Positions 50,201 to 56,200 of a stretch of 64,000 nt of DNA are shown here, piece by piece. How positions within the stretch are numbered: position 1 is the stretch's first letter; every line of letters starts with the position of its first letter. Source of the DNA: Serripes groenlandicus (Eukaryota > Mollusca > Bivalvia > Cardiida > Cardiidae); assembly GCA_031761405.1 (NCBI GenBank), contig JASEVX010000013.1, forward strand, positions 41,874,730 through 41,938,729. The letters run 5' to 3'. The notes below the pieces were generated by a model. The model searched no databases and was not told the origin of the DNA. It saw only the letters and a program-made list of their open reading frames with translations. A program made the position numbers and the translations under genes.

Positions 50201-53200
50201 TTTCTGCAAAATACGATATAGGAATAAAAGACATACACTTTTCAGATACGGTTGTTTCTATGTTTGGTAAAGGGCGTATCTCATTTTGTGTTTTAAACTT
50301 GTTATGTTTTGTTTCTGCAAAATACGATATAGGAATGAGAGATATACACTTTTCAGATACGGTAGTATCTAGGTTTGGTAAAGGGTATCATTTTTGTTGG
50401 ATTTTCCTCTTGAAGTAATTCAGTCGATATCGGTAAATGTGTTATGTTCGGTTTCTGCAAAATGCGCTATAAGAATGAAAGACATACAGTTTTTAGAAAC
50501 GTTAGTATCTATGTTTGGTAAAGGGCGTATCACTGTTGGAGTTTCCTTTTGAAGTAAGAAAGCCGATACGATGCAACATACGATATAGGAATGAAAGAAA
50601 TACAATTTTCAGTTACGGTATTATCTAGGTTTGGAAAAGGGCGTATCACTTCTTGTGTTTTAATCTTGATATGTTTGGCTTCTGCAAGATGCGATATAGA
50701 AATGAGAGAAATACAATTTCCAGATTCCTTAGTATCTAGGTTTGGTAAAGGGCGTATCACTTTTTGTGTTTTAAACTTGTTTTTGTTTGGCTTCTGCAAA
50801 ATGCGATACAGGAAGAAAAGACATACACTTTCAGAAACGTTAGTATGTAGGCTTGGTAAAGGGTGTAAAATTGTTGGTGCTTTAATCTTGTTATGTTTGG
50901 CTTCTTCAAAATGCGATATAGGAATATATAATGGATAACGCCATTCAGAGGTTGACGCCATATGACAATGACCTTGATGACGACGATAGTTTGACGATCG
51001 AAATATGTCTTGCTCGTGACGCCTTCAAGTACGTGGGGAATTCCTATAGCGTTCTCTGATACTGAACACATTATGTGATACTTTCATGTGAATCCACCGT
51101 GGCCGAGTAATTTGCGTCGGGGATTTGGAACCGGGCGTCCCGGGATCGATCCCCAGTCGTGGCACGTGGGTCATCGTGGAGTACACTTGAGCAATGCACA
51201 TTTTCTAACCTAGTTCTGGTTTGTGTACGCAGGGATCATAAATTAGTGAACTGTCACCGTGATATAACTAAAATAATGTTGAAAACGGCGTAAAACCCCC
51301 AACAAAACAAACAAAACACGTGAAACAATCTACAATGTTGACGACTCACGTTATCCGATACCACGATCGTAAGAGTTCCCGTTCCTGTCAGTTCGCAAGG
51401 ATCCACGACTTCAAATACAACCTCGTGACTTCCGGTGGTTAATGGCGACGTGGCCACCTTAACTTCTGGAAACGATAAGTAAAGATATGAATGTTGGTTG
51501 ACTCTTTCACTGCTGAATTTCACAAAATCGACTCTTCCATGTTAAAAAGTGGACCGCTCGACTTTCGTCCAACAGGAAAGTTGGTAAAATTTAATGTCTT
51601 AGAGGAAAACATTGCAGATTTAAGGAGAGACAGCTCGTCACGAGCTATCTCACCTGAATCTGCATTGTTTGCACAAACCTTTAATCACCTTTGGTAGTAA
51701 ACGAGTTAAGAAAACCTAATATCAGCTTAAATATTACAATTGTAAAACAAGATAGTTATTTGACATATGATATGGCCGTGAACATTTCAAATGAAATGCA
51801 TCTTTTAACTAAGTCCTTTGCTGTGGTTTTCATTTATGGCATACACGATCTACCTGTGTTGAACTATCTACATTGCAGCTTTTAACGAATCATTAAAATG
51901 TCTACCGATTCCTGACCTCGGATCAAAATGAAGAATGCTTTTCAGTAGTTTCATGACACATTCTATTGTTCATTGACGAACGATGTAGATGCATATGGAA
52001 CTGCACAGTTGAAGAATCGATCTGGTTCTACACTGCTCGCCAATACAGTATGGTAGAGTTGATTAACTTAGAACGCCACTCAAATGTAAATTGACTCCAC
52101 GCTGATTTCACTGCGTGAAGAGTACCACTGCAACTGACAGTTGAAGAACTTCCGGTTTCTCACACCAGAACTCCACACAACATACTTTCTAAGCAACTGG
52201 CTGCTTTTCCACATATACTGTTTAGCAAATTGGTAAAAGACGAACGACCTTGACCTTTGTCAAACGTCGGAAAGAATGTTGGCTAAGCTGGTGTTCGAAC
52301 CTACAACCATCGGATTGACAACGCGCGTCGCTAGCGGAGCTCGGCTTTAAAAAGGGAAGCTTACGTTTTGTTGCCGTGTCGTACTTGAACGTGGAACTAG
52401 CAGGGTTGATTGTGATCGTCAGGCTGTCAACGTCATCAGGGTTAAGGTCTGTTGGTGTTAGCGTGTGAAGCACGGCATCCACTGCGTCAGTCGTTGAGGC
52501 TGTCACTGAGGACGGAAGCGACGACCCGAAACTTGGGGCGTCACCTGTAAACAAACAGTGAACAAAACAGAACTTTATTTATGAATAATAACTCGAACAC
52601 ATATGGTTCATCGTCAAAATACAACATATTTAAACATACATGAGTATTGACATACAAAATAAATGTAAATAAATATAAAGTTATGAACACTCTTTCTTGA
52701 TGAAAGTGTAAACAGACACGTATGTTTAGATAACTAGCATAAGTAGGATAATGCACATATACATATATTTATACATATATAGGATAAAACACACATATAT
52801 ATATTAAGCTCATAACATATATAGGATAATACACAGATACAGAAAATATAGTTTGCAGAAATAATGCTTAACATGATAATGCATGAAGTTTTCTTCTTAT
52901 GCATTAAGAGTGCTGAACACCAGATGGAATTTTAAAAAAAATGAAATTTCAGCAAAGATTGCTAATAGTGACAACAAAGTAAATAATAAATAGTTCAAAA
53001 CTATTTTGGCAGTAAATGTTGAGAAAGAGTCAATTGAAAGTCATGTATATGTACAAAATTGGGCTTACTGGGTATGTTTACCCAGTAAAAATGAAGCATA
53101 CATGATCAATATTTAGATGTTTATTGTACTGGAAAGTTAAATTATTACTTTTAATTTTATCCCAGAATTATGATTTTAATATTTCAAGACAACTTTTGAA

Positions 53201-56200
53201 CAGTTTTCAAACCTTTACTTTTCCTTCTATAATCTGGAGTTCAGCACCTTTGTCATTGTTTTATTTATTTTTCTATAAAACAGTTATATAACATCACACA
53301 ACAGGGATGATTTAGATATATACACATGTAACATATTTTAAAAACCCGACCTTTCCGCTGCTCAAACCCTAGACCTCTTTCTCCAAAGGCGAACGCTCTT
53401 ATATACCAACATTGGCTACACAAAGTTGAAAATGAAATATATTCCTATTTAGAAAAAAATCCCATTTGATGTTACCAGTTGCTCACAAATCGGTCCCAAA
53501 AACGATAGACAGTCCCATTCAAGCTCGAGTAAATAAGTACCTATCAGCTGATAGCGGACCGCCTCCATGGTGTTGTAGCAGAGCTTCTGCATCGGATGCG
53601 AGAGGCCGCAGGTTCGATCACCGGTATGGTCATATTAAAATCTTTAAAAATTGTAGAAATGTCTCTCCATCCTTGGCGCTCAGAATAGTCGGATTAACAT
53701 TACGAATGACTCGCTGGTGCCAATATAAATGGAACCAGCATTATTGGTTACTTACCCGTAAAACGCCGTTATGTAACTGAAAACACGTTTGAAAGCGGCT
53801 TAAAACAACATGTAAACAAACAGACAATCAAAACAAACCAAATACGCGAGAGAGTCCCCTTGCTACCCGAGTATACATGTATACATACCAGCTGAAAGCA
53901 CTGCGCCAAACATCCATTCCTCCGAATTGACCAGAGCTCCAGTCCATGCGACCGAGGAATCCTTGCTTGTTTTACCAGAATGAGACAGTCTACCCATTAC
54001 TGATGCAGCTGTGGACACGAACGGTACGATGACGGCCGCAGAGGAATGCCTAAAGTTTGAATACAAAAACCCAAATGTACAGCTGACGTTTATGTAATTA
54101 AAACCAGACTGTGATACTTCGCTCTGCCTATTTTGGATCGCGGCGCTGTGGTCATGGAGGGTCCTCTTGGGCAATGCACATTTCATAGCCTAGTACTGGT
54201 TTGTTTACCCAGGGATCATGCATATATGAACTATCGCCGTGATATAACTGAAATAATGTTGAAAATGATGGCGTAAAACCCTAACAAAACAGACAAACAA
54301 AAGCCTATGTTGTATCTTACACCGCATTAAGGTGTTCTCAACATGACACTATACATTTCAATATTCATTTGCAGGTTTTCATTTGTTTGTCCAATGCAAT
54401 CGCACGATACAAGTTACGCTCGGCCATAACAGCTTCCCTATCTCGATTTATTTGATGTCGTTGTCTCCCCTGTTGATACATTACATTTTGTAGGCGACTC
54501 TTTGGGTGAGTTCGGATGGGCTTCTCTAGGATAGAGAACTGTACGTCATGTCTAAATATAAATTCAGAAAACATGGTGACAATTATAAAACAAAACGGAT
54601 TATACATGTATAAGTTTAACAACCATATTGCATTGAATATTATGTTGTATGCGGAGTTTAATTATTGTGGCAAAAGGTGAAATTGCTCATCATGGGCAAT
54701 ATTTCATGTGGCCTCGATGTATTAGAAATAGGTCGACTGCTTCAGACGGGTAAAAAAAAAACGTCTGCATGTTGAAAAGAGTTGACGTGATGAATCATAC
54801 CATCCAATATAGTCGTTCTGCGTTACTGACGTCTGCTCTGACGTACCAACAGAGACTACCATATTGTTGTCACTGGCAACTGAAAACGAAAGAAATATGG
54901 TATAAACTATACAGTGAGAATTCTTTGAGCTGCAATGTAATATCGAATTTTATTTCATGCATTCCGTGGAAATATTGAGAAATTCCAGAGTAACATATCC
55001 TGCGAAACTCATTGAATTCAAACAGTGAGATTTATCAAGAAAATATCCTACTGTTTATTTCAAATGATGGAACTACTTTCTACTCTTAGAGAACCCTTGT
55101 CACGCATATGATATCAAATATAATTATTGTAGAAATTCATTACCAGGATATCGTTTTATTTTACCACAAATTATTATTACTCTAGACTAAGATCAGATAA
55201 ATAATATGTTTTAATTCTTTGGAAACATCTGCATATCGTAATACTGTTTATACATGTAGATAGATAGATATATATTTTATTTCGTAATTTAGGCCACCGG
55301 CCCATTATACAACATAATTTATAAGTATATACAACAGGGAGTGATGAAATACATTATAACACTGACATTTGAAGCTGGAAAAATAGTTAAGATATTGAAA
55401 GAGTCTCACTTCTTAGTTTGAATGCGCTCTGAATGTATTTTGCAGTATTGTATACTTCAGACTGGATATTCGTATTTAATATTGCATAACATTTGTCAAG
55501 AGTCTTGTTGTTTATCCAGGATACGTTAAAATAAATGTCTCTTAAATCGTCATATGTAGGACATTCGTAAAAGGAGTGAAACTCATCTTCAATAATGTAC
55601 ATATTTTTATCAAGACATAAAGGGCAAAAATGGTCATTTCTTGCAATCGATAGGCCTCTACCTCTCTCTTATAGAAGATATGCGACATTTGGAATGTCAG
55701 CTCTCTCGTAAGTAGGTAAACTTCGATGCAGTAGCAAAGGCTCGTACAAATCTGATGACCGCTTATTACAGGTTGTCCTTTGAATGTTTAGGCTCAGTTC
55801 AAGACGACCTTTGATGCAGTATCGTCAGATGAAATTTACGTACAGCGAAGTATTTTGGTCCGATTTCGATAAGATTGGCATACAATTGGATATCAATTTA
55901 TCTAAGTAGATCGAAAACGACAAATAACATACAGAAAAGCTTTAAATTATTTCCAATATCGACCGTTTCAAATCCGTCAAAAGTCGGGAAATGGTTTAAC
56001 CCTTTCCCACATACAACAAATCTACAGCACACGCCTTTGAACATTTAGTAACACAAATATGGGAGATTCGAACAGTGGGTTTTATCAAGAAAATATTCTA
56101 CTGCTTTTTCAAAGTGATGAAACTACTTTTTACTCTTAGAGAAGCCCTGTCTGATATGATATCAAATATAATTATTGTAGAAATAGGATTTCATTTTATT

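Noticed and set aside
50941..51063. An extra minus-strand cadherin exon between exons 5 and 6
   Set aside because: Exons 5 and 6 already join in phase 0 with a proper linker (VSDN-KPN). The minus reading here has no cadherin pattern, whereas the plus reading does.
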